Source: Styela clava (lineage: Eukaryota; Chordata; Ascidiacea; Stolidobranchia; Styelidae). Taken from it: DNA of 64,000 bases. The DNA lies in the NCBI RefSeq assembly GCF_964204865.1, contig NC_135262.1, positions 1,116,001 through 1,180,000 of the forward strand, read 5' to 3'. Below, in pieces: positions 45,195 to 58,800 of the stretch (positions are counted from its first letter, which is position 1; every line of letters starts with the position of its first letter). The translations under genes were made by a program, and so were the position numbers. The notes beneath the pieces were generated by a model. It had not been told where the DNA came from, did not search any database, and saw only the letters and a program-made list of their open reading frames with translations.

Positions 45195-48100
45195 ATGAAT
45201 TTAACTCTTGATGCATATGATTTGAAGCACTGTGGGAAAATGATGATGGCACTAAACAAGTAAGTACATAGAAATTCATGTAAAATTTACTGCTTTGTTA
45301 CTATTGTGTTGAAATCTGACTGAGAATATTCAGAACCTTCTGAAATATAATATCAAATCCTTAGAATCTTCTTGCTTATTTTGCAAGAGCTTTGAAAAAT
45401 GCATCTAAGCTGACACAATTATTACACTTAAAATACACAAAGAATATTCTGCCAAGCAAGTTTATAAAAATAAAAGTTAGTGTGGGCTATAAACATGGAT
45501 ATTATATACCTATGGTATTGCTGGAAACTATTAGGATTCAGAATAATTTAAAAACCAAATAATAAATGAATGTCTAATAATTCCAGATTATGGCACGGAA
45601 TCATAATAAGACACAATATACCTCCTAGATGGTGTCATACAGTAAATTGAATTTCTTAGTCCTAATATTTAATTTGTTGATAAAATTTTTATATTTTGCT
45701 CAATCAGTACTGTGGTCAGGAATTTTAGAAGTATTTATCTATTCTTATTACTTAAATTTGTAAATAATATATATTTTTGTAAATCACGGTGTATTTAACA
45801 ATTGAGTACATAAAATTTAAGTTGAATTTACTGCCTTTTTATAATTGCTTGAAATTTGATCAAGTAATTTTAGAACTTTATGAAATGTAGTATGCCGCCC
45901 TCCTACAGCACAAAAAAACTGGCAGAATCATTACCCTCTGATTAGGCTATGATTATTCTGTAAACCAGATTTAGAGTTTGTATGTCATAATTTAAATTGA
46001 ATGCTATATTGGGATCTGTTGAGAACTGTTGCAAGCCAGTACTTTTTAGGTCTGTGTAGTATTCTTCATTTTTTTTTTTATCCACAAGATTATCACTGAA
46101 GCGTAACTGGTCAGAATAATCTTATTTCAATACCATTGCTATTTTGCATAGCATTATTTATGGGTTCTGAGATGCATTTAACGTATTACAATATTGACTT
46201 CTTTGCGATAGTATGTATCACTGGTAAAACTGTCAGGTATTCTCGGTTTAGTATCATTATTATTATTTATTTTATCATTTTATTATTTTTTTTTTATCAT
46301 CATATTATTATCATTAGTATTATATATTTAGTATTATTTCAGTATCATTTAGCAATTTCTATTTATTGGAATTAAAATAAATTGTATATTATTACTGTGC
46401 TGTTATTGTCCCACCACTAATTTTCTTATATATTTTCTTTGATTCTCTTTATTCTGTTTAGGTTAAATAGAGATAAGTTAGGTTAGCAAAAGTGTTGAAC
46501 AACATAAGATAAGCATAGAAAGGTGGGACAATGATTCAATAGAGAGAGAGAGAGAGATCTATTATGTCAAACTAGAAAAAAATAAGAGTCATAAAAAAAT
46601 AAGGCTACAAAAAACACTTTTCTCAGTATAGACTGGAGGAAGCAATGTGACCATGCAGACATCGAAGTCAGCTGCCTCCAAGTTGGCGCTGATAAGTTCA
46701 CAGTAAATATGACTTTTAGAAACAAACAACAATCAAAGGGGAAAAAAGGCCAAGCAATATTTCAGGATGAGAACATGTAATTATACAAATGCACTTCTTG
46801 GATATACAAACAGTAATGGGCTATTCCAAGTGACACTACAGGACAATTCCAGAAATTTTGCATGTTGTTGAATTCAATATATTTTCGCATTTTCAGCTAC
46901 ATGTTTTGTTTCATTGTCCAATCAGTTGCTTTATTGAATATGTAAAAAATTGCACAAAAGTTACATCCAACCTTACCTAGTAGATAAAAAAAATATAGTA
47001 AAATATAGCGTGACACTACAGAATGGAAAACCCACCATGCACTAACAGTACGTTGTGTTGTGCTGTAAATTTTTGCGATGGTACAGTGGGAGCCCATAAT
47101 ATTTTCTGGTGGAGTAGCTGAACTACCCCTCTATGTGTTGCTCAAGTTACTTAATGTAACACTGAAAATCCATGCCAATAATGTGCATATTGTATGTGAC
47201 ACTACAGGACGTGACACTACAGGACATTTTTCCACTTCGGAATAGCGGCCTCTATCATCTCTTAAAATTCTGGTAATAAATCATTAAATGGGTGAAGAAA
47301 TGTCCTACAGCACTGCAAACATTTAAACTATATTAACTTAAATCCAGTGCGTCAATTCCATATGAAATAACTGTACCACACAATCAAACACTTTGTGTCA
47401 GGAATCATCACAAAATATTGCTACATTTCAGGCCATTTTTTATAAACCATCAAAAACCTGGGTGAAATTTTGAATTGTTCGATGAAATGAATGCAGTCCA
47501 ATAAAATTCCAATGTCTTTTGATATCAAAAATAAAAAAAATTACTTTCACTACACTTTTTAAAAAATTGATGGAATTCAACTTTTGCTTGGAATGGCCCT
47601 AATATAAAATAAGTTATGAAATGCCATATGATGCAACCAACAAACTCATTACTATATTTTATTTGAATAATCATTTTGGATAGGAAGAATAATTTATGAA
47701 GAGGTCAGGTCAAAAGATTGCGGATACATATTTATCGCTCTGATATGTGATGTTAGGTGAAACCTAAGGTTCGAAGCCGTTATCAAATATTTAGATTGCC
47801 TGCATGCTGCCATTGGACACCAAATTTCATAGCCAATGACAATTGGAATGATTGAAAACAAAATGTGAGAATGAGAGATGGGTTGAGTTGCATGTACAAA
47901 TTAATACGATTACAAAAAAAAATTATTTTAGTAAAGTCAATTTTTAACAAATAGGATTTGTCTTTGAGAAGGGAAACAGTATGGGCAAATTATCAACTAC
48001 CGTAATACTTGTTTTCAAACTTGGATACACAAACTATTATTTAAAAGCGAGGACTACGCCCCACAAATAAAAAACAATATGGCAATTGAAATACTAATAC

Positions 48101-51100
48101 TCAAATTTGGAAACTATTATTTGAAGCGAGGAAACAGCCTTACTATAGCAAAGAATTTTGGCAGATGAATGACTGAAACCCATATATAAATACCAATTCA
48201 TAAACTATTATTTGAAGCAGCAATAAGTCAGATAAGTCAAATATAAGGCAGTGTATGCAAATATACTAATAGTTCTCGTATATGAATGGGAATTTGGATT
48301 AATAAATATTATTTGAAGCAGGAGGGTCACCCTCTCAAATAAACAGAAGATTTTGCAAATACACAAATATTCCTCAAAATATTTTAATATAAATAAATAA
48401 ACTATTGTTTGAATCAGTACGGTTTCATCCCCACAAATAAAAGGCAGTTTTTACAGATACACAAATAGTCCTCAAAATAAAAATGTGATAACTAAACAAA
48501 TATTAGAATCAGTACGGTTTCACCCTCACAAATAAAAGACAATTTTTGCAGATATACACAAATAGTTCTCAAAATATAAATGTGGGTAAATAAATAATTA
48601 TTTGAAGCAGCAAAGGTTCAGACTAAAAAATAAATGGCTTTTGCAAATACACAAGTAAGTCTCATGTATAAGTCTGGATGCATAACTATTATTCGAAGCA
48701 GCGAGACGTCAGCCTCTCAAATAAGGAGCAATTTTGTCGAACAAAGAAAATGGTGGTCCATTTAAAATATAATTTTAGATACATGACTATTATTCGAAGC
48801 AGCAAGGCGTAAACTTCACAAGAATTAATCAACTTTGACAGACAGCAAGGAGTTGGCTAGGAAAAAGGAGGCAATATTGGCAAATGATAACTGGTGAAGT
48901 CTTATATATTTGAATTCCTAATGTACCCTCTGAAATAAGAGGCAATTTTAGTAAACAAACAAAATAGTACTTATATATAACTTAACCTAATTTAAAATTA
49001 AAAAAAAAACTGAAGGTAGTGGTGGGCATTTACAGGAATATTGAATATTAAACTTGTGAGGAAACATATATTCAGATTAGAGATGTGTATTGATCTCATC
49101 TAAAATGTTTAAGTTAAAAGTTACCTAGTATAAGTGGAAGGAACTTGTATGCAGTATTTACTACCTCATTATACTATTAACAGTTAATATAGTGAAAGAT
49201 AAATCAGTTAGCACATATGCATTTCACCATATATAGTAGCCCACCCTGAGTTTTCTAATATAGCATATATTTCTAATATATTTTATCGCTTTCATCAGTC
49301 ACCAAGAAATATCACTGAAAAGTAACTGGTCAGGAAAATCGTATTTCTTACACTATATCATTTTGGTTGTAATTGTTGTGGTCTTTATTACTATACGGGC
49401 ATTATTATTAGGAAGTAATGAAACATGTGTGGTTATTGGAATGTTGGCAGCACTATCTTTATGTGTCATTATAGCTCAATTTTTCGGAATTTAGTTTGCT
49501 TTTGTTTGAGTTTTCAAACATGGCAATTACAAATTTCAGAACCCCCCCTCCCCCTCCTACTCCCCCCCCCCCCCCCCCCCCCTTCGAAAATTGCTGGCTA
49601 CACCTCTGTCTTGAAGAGTTATCTATTTTCATATCCAATCAACTGCAAATAATTTATCTGTTTTAATTTTAGACAAAGAGAAAGCAAAGGCCATAGTGAC
49701 TTCGCAATTATGGTCGGAGATGAAACAATACCAGCACACAGAAATGTTCTGTCAGCAGGATCAGATTATTTCCGTGCAATGTTGTCACATGAAGTGAGTG
49801 TTGAATCATATTTTTTTCAAGTACTAACAGATATCGTCTTGTATAAATGATAATTAGACGAAATGCTTTTCTCTGTCCTATTGTAAAATATTGATAACTG
49901 CTTATATGAACCAAGATCCTCGGAAGATTATCAACAGAATAGACTTAATCCATTGTCTTATATTTCAGAATGTTGAGAGCAGCACTGGCATTGTTGCAAT
50001 GAAACAAGTTCAATACTCAAGTGTGAAAACTTGCATCAATTATATTTACACTGGTAATTTTCCCACTCCTGGCTGTGAGGAACGTGAACAATTGATGTTT
50101 ACTGCACATATGCTCCAGTTACAAGGTGGGTGTATTATAGCAATTATGTTAAATTGACATTTCGTACCGAATTGAACGCCCAATCATGCTTGGACAATAC
50201 CTTGACATAGATTTAGCTTTGTCAAGGGTAGGGCATTTGCTGTGATGACCAAAAACAGTATATTGGCTGTTTAAAATATACATAATTGTGCTGTGTGAAA
50301 CCTATGCAAAATTTTCATTTGCAATTCGAATTATGGGATATTTATAGGAGTGACGAACTACAACAAACCTGGCCTTTTTTCCATAGTTTGAATTATGGGA
50401 GTGTGTGCATTTTATACATGGAATTTGTTTTACAGGTATGTGTGACAAAATTGCTGTATCTCTCGAGGAAGAACTGAGTCCAGAATCGTTCTATTCTACA
50501 AAAATGATCGCAAACACTTTCAACTGCACTGGTTTAGTTGAAAGTTGCAATAAATATGCTCTGGAGAATTTTCAAGCAATAGCTGCTGAAGATTATTTCA
50601 AACATTTGGACAAAGATTATGTTTCCGCTCTGGTGGGATCAAAAGAGGTCAATGTAAGAAGTGATGAATGAGTATTTTTCGGAATTGCTCATCGTTATGG
50701 CCTGTATTTTTTAATGCCTATTTCAACATTAATCTGATGTAGCTTGTTAAACATTTTAGATACAGTTAATAATATTATTCATTATAAATACCCCAGGATA
50801 ACAATTAAAGCAATGAAAGTTTTCCAGATGTTCTTAAAGTTTGATTTCTTTCCGATTGTAGGCCTCTGAAGCTGTCAAGTGCAAAGCCTTGATTATCTGG
50901 ACTAACTTCGATTCAGAGACCAGGGCATCAACATTTGGAGAATTATTTGAAAATCTGGATTTAACAAAAATATCAAGAAAATATCAAAAGTTTCTGGTGG
51001 AGAAAGAGGTCAGAAAATAGGTTTATTGACATGATAGTTTGATAATCAAGTAGATGGTCACTGGGCTTTGCTGAACTTGCAATATTTCTAGATAATTAGA

Positions 51101-54100
51101 ACATTTATTTTGAAACTGCTGATCTATAAAAAGTGACAGCATGACAACCCCCTGAAATTAATCATATGGTCTTGGATAGTTCGATTGATAATCTAGCTCT
51201 AAAAGCCGGTTCATTTTGGCAATGGGCAAAGGGAGTACTTGCTAAAGTTGGATTATAAATCTTGCATCATGGTTATTCGATTTGGTAGCTGCTTATTTTC
51301 AGTAAATTTCCATGATTATTTATTCCATTTTTCTTTGTGGCTTGATAATATCTGCTTCAATGGCATTGGCTACTGTAAAAAATATATTATGAAAAGCGTA
51401 AGAGTTTAAATTTCCAAATAAAGTTACCAAATCACAACTTTTAATTCAATCTTAATGCATGTTCCCTCCGATGCCTGCTTTTACAGTAATAATGTGTGAA
51501 AGACCATCCAACGCAGTGGTTTAAGTTCATATTATGTACTCAGACAATTGATCTTATTTTATTCAGCCGTTGGTCTTTGATTCTGCACGTTGCCTCAGAG
51601 CACTTTTGAAGATTTTCACTGGTGAATCACACGTTGTGGCTGAAGATATTGACATCAAAGGTATGTCCATTGGTTAGTTTTGATAATGAGATTATTTGAG
51701 AGTATTGTTCAATTTTAAAAATTTTCATAACTTTACCCTTTCTCGTTCGTTACACATGTATTATATAGCACCATACATTTGTTCATATTCTTTTCAAAAT
51801 TCCTGAAATTTGACATTTTTTTCAGATGTCAAGCGGACTACCGGTAAGTATATTTATATGTAAAAATCTAAATAATAGTATCAACTCCGTTTAGCTCATA
51901 ACATAATTTATAGTTTTATTCATAATCAGAAATAGCAGTTATTCTAAATTGGGTCAAATTGTTCAACTACATATATATATTACATTAATGTATATTCAAT
52001 GGAATAAAAATCAAAAAAGCATGGAAATTAAAATTAATAATCCAATTGCTTAAAGCGATAATATAGTAATTGCTACTTTTAAATTTATTCGACTTGTTTT
52101 TGACATTCTTGGTTTTAAATAATATGATCCAACTTCAATTCATTAGGATTAGAGTCTAGTTTCAAGGGCTTATGATTGGCTCAATAATGTTTATACCATT
52201 TGTTTTTAAAAACAATCAACTAGATCAATTTCCACTATTTTATCTATTTATGCTCAAGACTTCCTCTTTATTTTCAGTAATTGCTGTTTTTGACAAAAAT
52301 TCAAAAGCAATTCAAGCATTTAATCCAAAGATAAAAACTTGGACAAAACTGCAGGTTTGACAATGTTATTGGTTTATTATTAATTGTTGTATTATTCAAA
52401 TTTTACAAATTAAAATATTTTTTGTAGCTTGACATTTGTACATTTGAAAAAAATTTGAAAGACAGTTCTAAACAAATATAAGTATTGCATGAATCCTCTT
52501 CTGAATGTTTGGACTTTGGTGCATGTATGTAGTATGAAATAACTCCATGACATGTGGTGAAAAATAATCGGCTTCAAGTCTCTACTCTTAAATTGTCAAA
52601 ATTTTTACCACTGAAACTTTATTGCATGCAAGCTATTCTGTAGAATTTTTTGGAATCCCTCATGGACTTTTGTTGCCACTCTGAATCCCAATGAATTGCC
52701 ATGTTGTGTACACAGTCATTAATTTCCAATCCAAGTTGGTTGAACCAAAATAAAAATGTTATGCGAAGCCATGGTTTTATCTTATATTTTTATTTGCAAT
52801 TTTTATCACCAGGGCATCAGTGATAAATTTGTTGACAAACACTTCACAGCAATTGTTCTTGGTAACATCATCTATGTTATTGTGTTTGATGGAACCAATT
52901 ATCAATTGAATTATACCGATAATAATGCTACATGGGTTAGACTGACAGATCGGGGGACGGCAAAGAACCGTGTAGATGCTGTTGTATTTGAAGGTTAGTA
53001 TAACATGAGCAAGTTTATAAATATGGAATTCCTATTGAGAGTGTAATATTCATAATTCTTATGGTTGCTATTGTAAATGAAATGTCACCATGACTTCAAT
53101 ATAAGTTATTCTGAATCATATTTGCTCTGTAGTATTGATCAACTGCAGTCATAAATATCAAAAATAAAGATTTCTGTTCTTTTATTAGTTCAGTTTATTT
53201 GAACCATGTGACGCTAGATATACCCAGCCGAATTAGCCAAATAAAGTCCGTTGTCTTATGCGAGGATTTTTAGTGCTAAATATTCTGTTAACTTAGATGT
53301 GTGTAAACCAAGTAGGTGGTCGTATTATCGGTGATTCAAGGTGGCTTATAACTTTCTAGAAGCAACGAAAAGACTCGAAGCTACTAGTGAACTGCTTTTA
53401 CAGGCATGTTATGACACTCCAGATGCCGATTCTGTGATTACCTATTTCTTCATCTTTACATGTGAATCAATTCATTTATTTTTCATCAACTAGGTTCAAT
53501 CTATGCTTTTGATGATTCTGGCAAAACTAGCAAAACAGTCGAGAAATTTGATCCATCTGATGGAACTTGGTCTCAAGTCACTTGTAAACATGTGGAAGGA
53601 TATTGTACGTCAATAGTTGATGCAGGAGGTAAGTTTGATAAAGGATGAAGTTATACCGCAAAACATATACTGTTTGTGTAGTCATATGATTTAAAGTAAG
53701 ATTACAAAATTTTTCATTTTAAACTAAGTTATTTCTTCCTATTCAGGCTTCATTTACTGTATTGGAGGGTATAATGGTGAGCATATGTCGAATGCTATAA
53801 AATTTAATCCATCAGATTCAACATGGACGACACTTACTTCAATGCCGACTGCAAGAAATGGTGCAGCAGCAGTTGAACTTTATGGAAAGATTTATGTCAT
53901 GGGTGAGAATTTACACTTCGATATATTTTGTGTTGCGCATGCACTGCAATTCGGGTGTCAACTTTGCACTTCAAAATAATATAGCATAAGCGAACGATTT
54001 ACTTACAAAAATAAAAGTTCCTAAGATCTCTGTCTTAATGTTGTTAACATCGGGTTAATATTACACACATTCACCTAAAGTACTTGATAAATTTAACATT

Positions 54101-54994
54101 TCTTTTTCAAACTCACTTCGAATATCAAAAAACTGCAAATTACTCGCAACAATTTTGAAATATTCTCACGTGATATGAGTTACTCGTAGTTCCAGATTCG
54201 TTCTGGTTTGGCAGTCAAAAAAATTTGTACACAATATTTCAAGTTATATCGGATAAGCTCACTAGTTGAGTTGTGTCGAGCCAGTATGTTTCAACTCGCC
54301 CAAATAAAACTATCAGATAATTTCATCGCTTCTAATATTTTACAAGGTGGATACAACAATGGCTGGTTAAACGTTGTGGAATGTTTTGACACAGTTGCTG
54401 AAATATGGACCACTGTTGCCAGATTAAGCAATTCAAGATACAGTTTCAAAGCTTGTGTTGTCGGAGGAAATATATTTACTCTTGGAGGGTGAGTTGAAAG
54501 TTGATTTATAAACTAAGATATCTCGTATCTATGTCCAATATATTATCATGTTGCTTAGGCCAAAAGTGCAAACAACCTTTCCTGTGTATTGGTAATTCAA
54601 ACTACGATCGTACAAAACTGCTATGGCTCGAAAATTCGATTCTACGAGTATAGCATGATTATTTGCAACCCAGATTGATTGATCCCATGCGTAGATATCA
54701 CTAGGTGAAACAGAAATCCAACTCAATGTGTGTCCTATCGCTAATTAGTCATCATCTGTGCATTGTTCATTTCAATAGAAATTGATAGAAATTAATAATG
54801 TATATTATATATATAAATTCATGAATTTACTATTTAATACTCTGATTGTGTTGTTATTCAGTTGCAGGAATAATTCCAAGAATACAATAGAAGAATATGA
54901 TCCCGCTGTAGACTCTTGGAAAGTTGTTGAAACAATGGACGGGAAAGACATTCAGACACGGGCTTCCATCGCATTGAATGTTCCTAGTGACTAA
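45195..54994 (+). CDS. KelC: BTB-BACK-Kelch protein, complete 13-exon gene
   Basis: Exons: 45195-45259, 49673-49793, 49969-50125, 50436-50653, 50862-51008, 51567-51660, 51826-51843, 52278-52354, 52813-52993, 53494-53628, 53747-53902, 54347-54488, 54868-54994. Spliced length of 1638 nt closes at 545 residues. The layout equals KelB, with in-frame size changes only in exons 3 (+9), 7 (-3), 10 (+9) and 13 (+3). BTB: 'HSDFAIMVGDETIPAHRNVL', 'YFRAMLSHE'. BACK: 'ESFYSTKMIANTFNC', 'YALENFQAIAAEDYF'. Kelch: 'FIYCIGG', 'VECFDTVAEIWTTVA', 'NTIEEYDPAVDSWKVV'. It ends NVPSD, where KelB ends NVPL. The expected role is a Cullin-3 ligase adaptor by family knowledge. An 18-nt microexon (exon 7) lies between BACK and the kelch part. 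AATAAA occurs near 55440. Frame, splice sites and paralogy support a working gene. Confidence 0.91.
46541..48985. repeat. 2.4-kb repeat-rich insertion in KelC intron 1
   Basis: Intron 1 of KelB and KelC is alignable on both sides of this stretch: 'agcatagaaaggtggg' before it, 'tggtgggcatttacagg..gatctcatct' after it. It is therefore an insertion in KelC or a loss in KelB. It opens with an (AG)n run and includes 'gtgacactacagga' near 46830, 47010, 47198 and 47213, then a ~95-bp repeat array from 48020. No terminal inverted repeats or coding frame were found. Confidence 0.55.
48020..48880. repeat. Degenerate ~95-bp tandem repeat, about nine units
   Basis: The motif 'aactattatttgaagcag' and variants recurs near 48025, 48113, 48202, 48304, 48400, 48496, 48591, 48682 and 48785. 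Each is followed by 'cctc(a/t)caaataa' and 'ggcaattttgcaaatacaca'. Spacing is 88-103 bp and units are diverged, so it is old. It sits in KelC intron 1. Confidence 0.75.
49541..49582 (+). repeat. C-rich microsatellite ending in a run of 21 C
   Basis: 49562-49582 is an unbroken run of C, preceded by C-rich sequence. It lies about 90 bp before KelC exon 2. Length is likely variable and prone to sequencing error. Confidence 0.85.
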
Positions 54995-57900
54995 ATAATT
55001 CACGCCACTGCTTTCAACCTCAACCCTTTTTTACACTGCTATGATTGACAATCGCTTCAATGTTTGAGAATTATTACTGATTTACTTACTCATACTACAT
55101 GCTTGAGTTTTCAATTGATCAATAATTTTTGCTCTTTTAGTATGAATTGCAATTGTAAATATAATTTGTTTAAGGAATATTCAAAACTTTTCAAATGAGC
55201 TAATCTACTCAAGTAAATATTAGAACTCGAGATTAACTTGTATATCATTGTTTATTTTAAGAATGAACCGTCTTTTATGGACCATGAGGCACAATTTAAA
55301 TTCTTTTCCCTCCTAAAATCGATCGTGCGGTCAATGTACGTATCAGGTAGTGCTTTATGTTTTTTGCCTACACTCAAGACCAGTGCCGGTATTACTTTAA
55401 AAACTGTTGCGTCGCATAGCCCGATGCAAGTCATGTATGAATAAAAACCTACTCTAAGCAATTCATTGACATCTTCCCTAATAACACGGTGCCCCTTATG
55501 GTCCGTAAAAAATTCATTGCATTTGCCTGATAATTACTTTGTAAAATAGATATTTCATTATCCCGATGTTTCCTTCATTAGTTTTACGCAATATGTAATC
55601 CTCCATAGTATGTAAGATGGAAATTATAAAAATTTAAACATGCATTATATCGTGTGTTCCAGCAATATTACTTGTCAGATTTAGACTTTATTGCCGATAT
55701 TATTTTTATGAGGTTTTCATATCTGCAGTATTAACTACGCCTAAGTTATGATGCGACTCTTTGTTGATAATGGCCAGAACACAAACCCTATAGTTGCTGG
55801 GTGACACAATTTGTAATATTAATATGGCTATAATATGATTGGTCAGTAAGAGTTAACATTCTTTATGTATGCGTCTTATCCTGGACCTAACTCAAAACAA
55901 AAGCAATGAGACATTTTCGCGCCGTTTTCAAGGATGATATAGGTTTGTTTAAGTGTTCGTGTTCCCGGTTGCGCGTCACTCCTTTTTGACATATTTTCAA
56001 TTTTACGAGTTTAGGAAATATACAGAGAAATATGTTATTACTTGAAAAAAAAGTAATTTGAGAGACCGAGCCATCCGTTTCGGTCCGTAAACACGCTTGT
56101 AATCATCACCCGCACAATAATAAACAAACATAATTGCGATCGCTATCGAAAACATTCTCTCTTTGTTTTTTTAATATTTCGCGCTGCGTTTCGTTCCAGA
56201 TATCCATTCTTACCTCGTTTTGAAGATGACGTAAATGTCTACTTCTGTGATATTTGATGTTAAGTCCATCTGGCTTTGTACATAGCTACGATTTGAAATA
56301 CAAAACTCTTTTAAACTTTTATTAACATCTCTCGTGTTAACGCAACGGGGTCGTTACATTTGTACTAGTGTATTGAGAAACGGCTTGTATGAAGCGGCAT
56401 AGATATTCTTTCCAAAAAAATATCAGTGAAGTCTTCCGCACGTTTGAAAAAAAAGTTATGACATTTTTTATGAGGGTTTTTTTTTTTTATAAAGGAGTGT
56501 AGGGTCTAGTGGTTGTATTAGGTGTCGTTTCTCGATAACCAGTACAGACTCTTTTGGTTTTGAATAATCTTTTCTGCACTGTACATGTGAAATGTGTATT
56601 TCCAGTATGGTCAACAAACGATCGATTACTAAACACTGCGAAATGTGCTATTTATTGGCCATCATGGTGCGCAACACGTTTCAATTGGCCGTCATGATCG
56701 CACTAAGTCAGTGTTTCTTAACCAGTGTTTCTTAACCTCGATCAAACACCTGGGTTTCGGTGGAGCTGTAACAGGGGTTCAACGACGGTCCTGTAAATTT
56801 GTTGTGTGTTATGAGGTATATCTATTTCCGAGCCTATTAAATATGAAAAATAACAACAATTAAGGCAGATATCCAAATTTCAGACCATTCATAGAATAAC
56901 TTTTTTATGTGTAGTATTGCTCAGATAAATGTTTTATAAGACCTGTCAATGGCCACCGTCAGGCCGAGATGACCACCGTTGAGTACCTCCGTATGACCTA
57001 ATTTTTAGATGCTTTCTGACTTCCAAGTATCCAAGGTTGGTATTACTCAGGGTTTTGAACCTGAATATTTGCGTAAACGACATAGAATTTATAACCTACT
57101 AATAAAACCTAGCTCAATTTTACGGACAAGTTGAATATAATGAATACACATAAATGAATGAAAAAATTAGGTCACCTTTGAATTTTACTGAAAGATGGAA
57201 TTTCTGGAACAGAAAATTTTTATGGCGGAACTTTGAGTAAAAAAATATCCTCACCCGTCGACGACCTTAATATAGCGCTCATTCTTTTTTACATATCGTA
57301 TATCTGTTTCTGTGAAACAATAGGCAAAAGCTTTTATACCCATCAGACAGCAGGGTGAAATTTGTGATGTGTATGACCTGAGCCACTATTGTTTTCGATG
57401 CATCATCACAAATTTTGTATCACCAATGTTGTCTTTCGTCGTTTTTCTCTTCCCACCGACACAACTTTTATAACGAAAAAACACCTTTTTGCCAACGAGT
57501 AGGGTTAAGCGCTTCGAATCGATTATTCGAAGAGTAAATTATTCGAATTGGTTCAGATTAAAATTTGGAATTGCCGCCATCTTGTGTTTTTATTTTATGC
57601 CAATGGTGGAGGTGAATTACCCAATTTTTTTTTTATTGTAGCCATATTTTTCCGTGCAATTCTGACATATGACTATTTTCTGTAGTCATAAATAAGCGTT
57701 TCGTTATTATATGTGCACGCTCCGAAATTGGTCTTTGACAGGACCAATTACGATGAAAAAGTCCCATACAAATTGCATATTTCCCATTCGAAAAAATATT
57801 TGATTCGATTCTGAAATCATCGGGTAATTAAAAATGCCCAGCCCAACCTGCCACGGTGTAATAATATCTAAGATTGCAAAGCAATTTCAGAGTGTTTTTT

Positions 57901-58205
57901 TTTTTTTTTTTTTAAAAAAAACTTTTTGTAATTCCGAGGAGAAATATGTCATCCAAGAAAAGAACTTGGACTGATGACTCTGTGCGGTATGGCTTCGGAG
58001 TGTTTCCAATTGTCATTTAATAGTCTATTCCATCGCAAACAACCTAGTTTTGTGAAACTGGATTTAATGCAATGTGTGTATTGATAACGCATCATCAAAA
58101 TTGGACTTGAAGACTTTCGTTTCGTTAAAGCTCGTTTCTTCGTGCAATTTTGAAGCAATTTTTAGTAAAATAAATGTTAAAGCAAAAATGATTGTTTTAT
58201 TTCGG
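54995..58205. other. KelC 3' flank and sparse DNA, no gene seen
   Basis: The first few hundred bases resemble the KelB 3' flank. At 55440 there is an AATAAA. Around 56510-56610 'tcgataaccagtac' marks a fragment of the L2/CR1-like 3' region. 'cagtgtttcttaacc' at about 56707, and its near repeat at 56722, look like a hAT end without a partner. 57500-57850 has 'attcgaa' motifs in both orientations. A poly-T run occupies about 57894-57913. No exon that I can support. Confidence 0.5.
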
Positions 58206-58249
58206 GGAATTTTTTTGTGAACAGAAATATTACAATCCGTCTTTCTTAA

Positions 58250-58800
58250 GTTGACGTGGTTGTGTATTTAAAACAAATGCAATAGTATCTATAGAAACAG
58301 GACATTCACTAACACTAACAAATTGCTGAGAAAATACTCATAAATAATATTTATTAAGTTAACTATACAATATCTAATGCACTTTCCTCTGAATTGCTTC
58401 CGAAATCCTAATTCTCAAAAATCAACTTTTCCTCTACAAGGGTACTATAGTTTTTGTAGTCGATACAAACAAAACAAAATTCTGTGCAATTATGTTGATT
58501 TTGGCACACGTGCATAAATTATTTTGACACCTATTTTACTTACACTTGCAGTTTGCCAACTCAAAGACTGATTAGGGGGCTGGAAATAGATTCATTCATT
58601 TGACCTGCAAAACATCATCATCAAGAACCCATCCACGGTTCTAGGATACAGTTATGAATTCCCGCTTGGTAATTTGCCCTCAGAACATGCTTCTTTAGTG
58701 AATAATCCATATGTTTGTCAGTTTTGAAAACACCGTGCCCTGGTATCATTTACATTTTTCATATTCTCTCCATACAATGCACAACCAAATTCTTCAGATT
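58250..58800 (-). pseudogene. Second copy of the Cys-rich CXC-like protein remnant
   Basis: The minus strand parallels 34149-34600: 'NMKNVNDTRAR' and a decayed Cys-rich end. It keeps a middle part that the first copy lacks, including 'LRANYQAGIHNCILEPWMG'. That segment identifies the multi-copy invertebrate family (the 'ANYQA.I' motif). Several stops and frameshifts break it. It belongs to the duplicated upstream segment of KelD and was copied together with the surrounding DNA. Confidence 0.45.

Noticed and set aside
48020..48880. CRISPR-like regular repeat spacing
   Set aside because: Units are diverged along their whole length, in a eukaryotic intron, without short identical repeats and unique spacers.
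55238..55461. Short open frames on both strands behind KelC
   Set aside because: Opposite-strand overlap, no recognisable domain, and position within the probable 3' flank of KelC.
56700..56740. hAT terminus 'cagtgtttcttaacc'
   Set aside because: No matching opposite end or target duplication was found, so no element can be delimited.
57500..57850. Possible hAT-like element with 'attcgaa' motifs at both ends
   Set aside because: Ends are too imperfect and no 8-bp duplication was found; left as unassigned repeat-like DNA.
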